Shown: piece after piece, positions 5,896 to 6,225 of the stretch
Numbering within the stretch: the first letter of the stretch is position 1
How the letters are laid out: the number at the start of each line of letters is the position of its first letter
Origin: JBIOHJ01 sp044448905
GTDB lineage: Bacteria > Bacteroidota > Bacteroidia > AKYH767-A > OLB10
Assembly: GCA_044448905.1 (NCBI GenBank)
Contig: JBIOHJ010000157.1
Span: 1 to 6,225 of the forward strand
DNA length: 6,225 nt
Direction of reading: 5' to 3'
Made by a program: the position numbers and the translations under genes
Notes under the pieces: generated by a model
Told to the model about the DNA's origin: nothing
The model's input: only the letters and a program-made list of their open reading frames with translations
The model's database searches: none

Positions 5896-5940
5896 TTAAG
5901 AGGGTTGATTTTTTTATCGGGATTGATTTGCTAAATAAGA

Positions 5941-6225
5941 TTAACGTTTACTGAACTGGAAGCGCTTTCGTGCTTTTTTCTGGCCGGGTTTTTTACGTTC
6001 CACCATGCGAGGGTCACGGGTGAGCAAGCCGTTAGATTTTAAAGCGGGCTTGTTTTCGGGATTTATTTTTACCAGTGCGCGGGCAATGGCTAACCGGGTT
6101 GCTTCTGCCTGACCGGTAATGCCGCCACCTTCCACATTCACATTAATATCAAACGTATCTTTTAAATTAGCAACTACTAACGCCTGGTTGATTATGTACT
6201 GAAGCGGGAGGGTAGAAAAATATTC
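5941..6225 (-). CDS. rpsI: Small-subunit ribosomal protein S9 (uS9), N-terminus cut by window edge
   Basis: The frame is open from the stop at 5941-5943 to the right edge, giving the last 94 residues of a protein normally about 128-130 aa long. Conserved uS9 blocks are visible: EYF at the cut end, LQYIINQAL, FDINVNVEGGGITGQAEA, the RLAIARALVKI helix, GLLTRDPRMVERKKPG, and the C-terminal FQFSKR, whose last Arg reaches the ribosomal P-site tRNA. GTG at 6139-6141 is an internal Val codon, not the start; the real start lies beyond 6225. S9 is followed by rpsB and tsf in the same direction. In Bacteroidota rplM usually precedes it, so rplM and the operon promoter are expected just outside the window. 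No terminator or promoter is seen in the 45-base gap to rpsB. Confidence 0.97.
   Translation of the reverse strand, partial: EYFSTLPLQYIINQALVVANLKDTFDINVNVEGGGITGQAEATRLAIARALVKINPENKPALKSNGLLTRDPRMVERKKPGQKKARKRFQFSKR

Noticed and set aside
5901..5930. Near-repeat GGGTTGATTT and GGGATTGATTT between rpsB and rpsI
   Set aside because: Two short imperfect copies in a 45-base AT-rich spacer, with no symmetry and no promoter box. Too little to call a site.
6139..6141. GTG as the start of a short separate protein at the right edge
   Set aside because: The frame continues upstream to the window edge with conserved S9 residues (LQYIINQAL, FDINVNV), so this GTG is an internal Val codon of rpsI.

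Overview
The window looks like core chromosome from a member of the Bacteroidota, probably an environmental or uncultured lineage. The DNA is moderately AT-rich. Start codons lack convincing Shine-Dalgarno sequences, with one exception at 1130. A Bacteroidota-type -7 element (TAnnTTTG) lies ahead of the two-component genes. The ribosomal order rpsI-rpsB-tsf also fits that phylum. I see no mobile element, phage gene, CRISPR array, tRNA or rRNA, and no stretch of 300 bases without a gene.

Layout. At the left edge (1-242, + strand) is the C-terminal end of a protein I cannot identify. After a 173-base intergenic region with candidate promoters comes a two-gene + strand operon: an OmpR/PhoB-type response regulator (416-1096) and its membrane histidine kinase (1142-2194). 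The kinase has two adjacent membrane helices and almost no extracytoplasmic domain. The strand switches at 2195-2214. Everything to the right is on the - strand and is transcribed right to left: rpsI (cut by the window edge), rpsB, tsf, a strong intrinsic terminator, pyrH, and a SIS-domain bifunctional phosphoglucose/phosphomannose isomerase.

How the genes work together. rpsI, rpsB and tsf supply two small-subunit ribosomal proteins and the nucleotide exchange factor of EF-Tu. They probably belong to a longer operon that starts upstream with rplM, outside the window. pyrH makes UDP for RNA, DNA and sugar-nucleotide synthesis. The isomerase interconverts fructose 6-phosphate with glucose 6-phosphate or mannose 6-phosphate, at the entry to glycolysis and GDP-mannose synthesis. 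The two-component pair is a separate convergent unit whose signal cannot be read from the sequence.

Nothing here amounts to a new biological system. The item most worth checking is in the tsf-pyrH spacer: degenerate heptanucleotide CTTGNNN units lie on both sides of a perfect palindromic terminator and begin directly at the tsf stop codon. Smaller points are a hairpin over the only SD-like site, a long charged tail on ribosomal protein S2, a hairpin between rpsB and tsf, and the absence of frr after pyrH.
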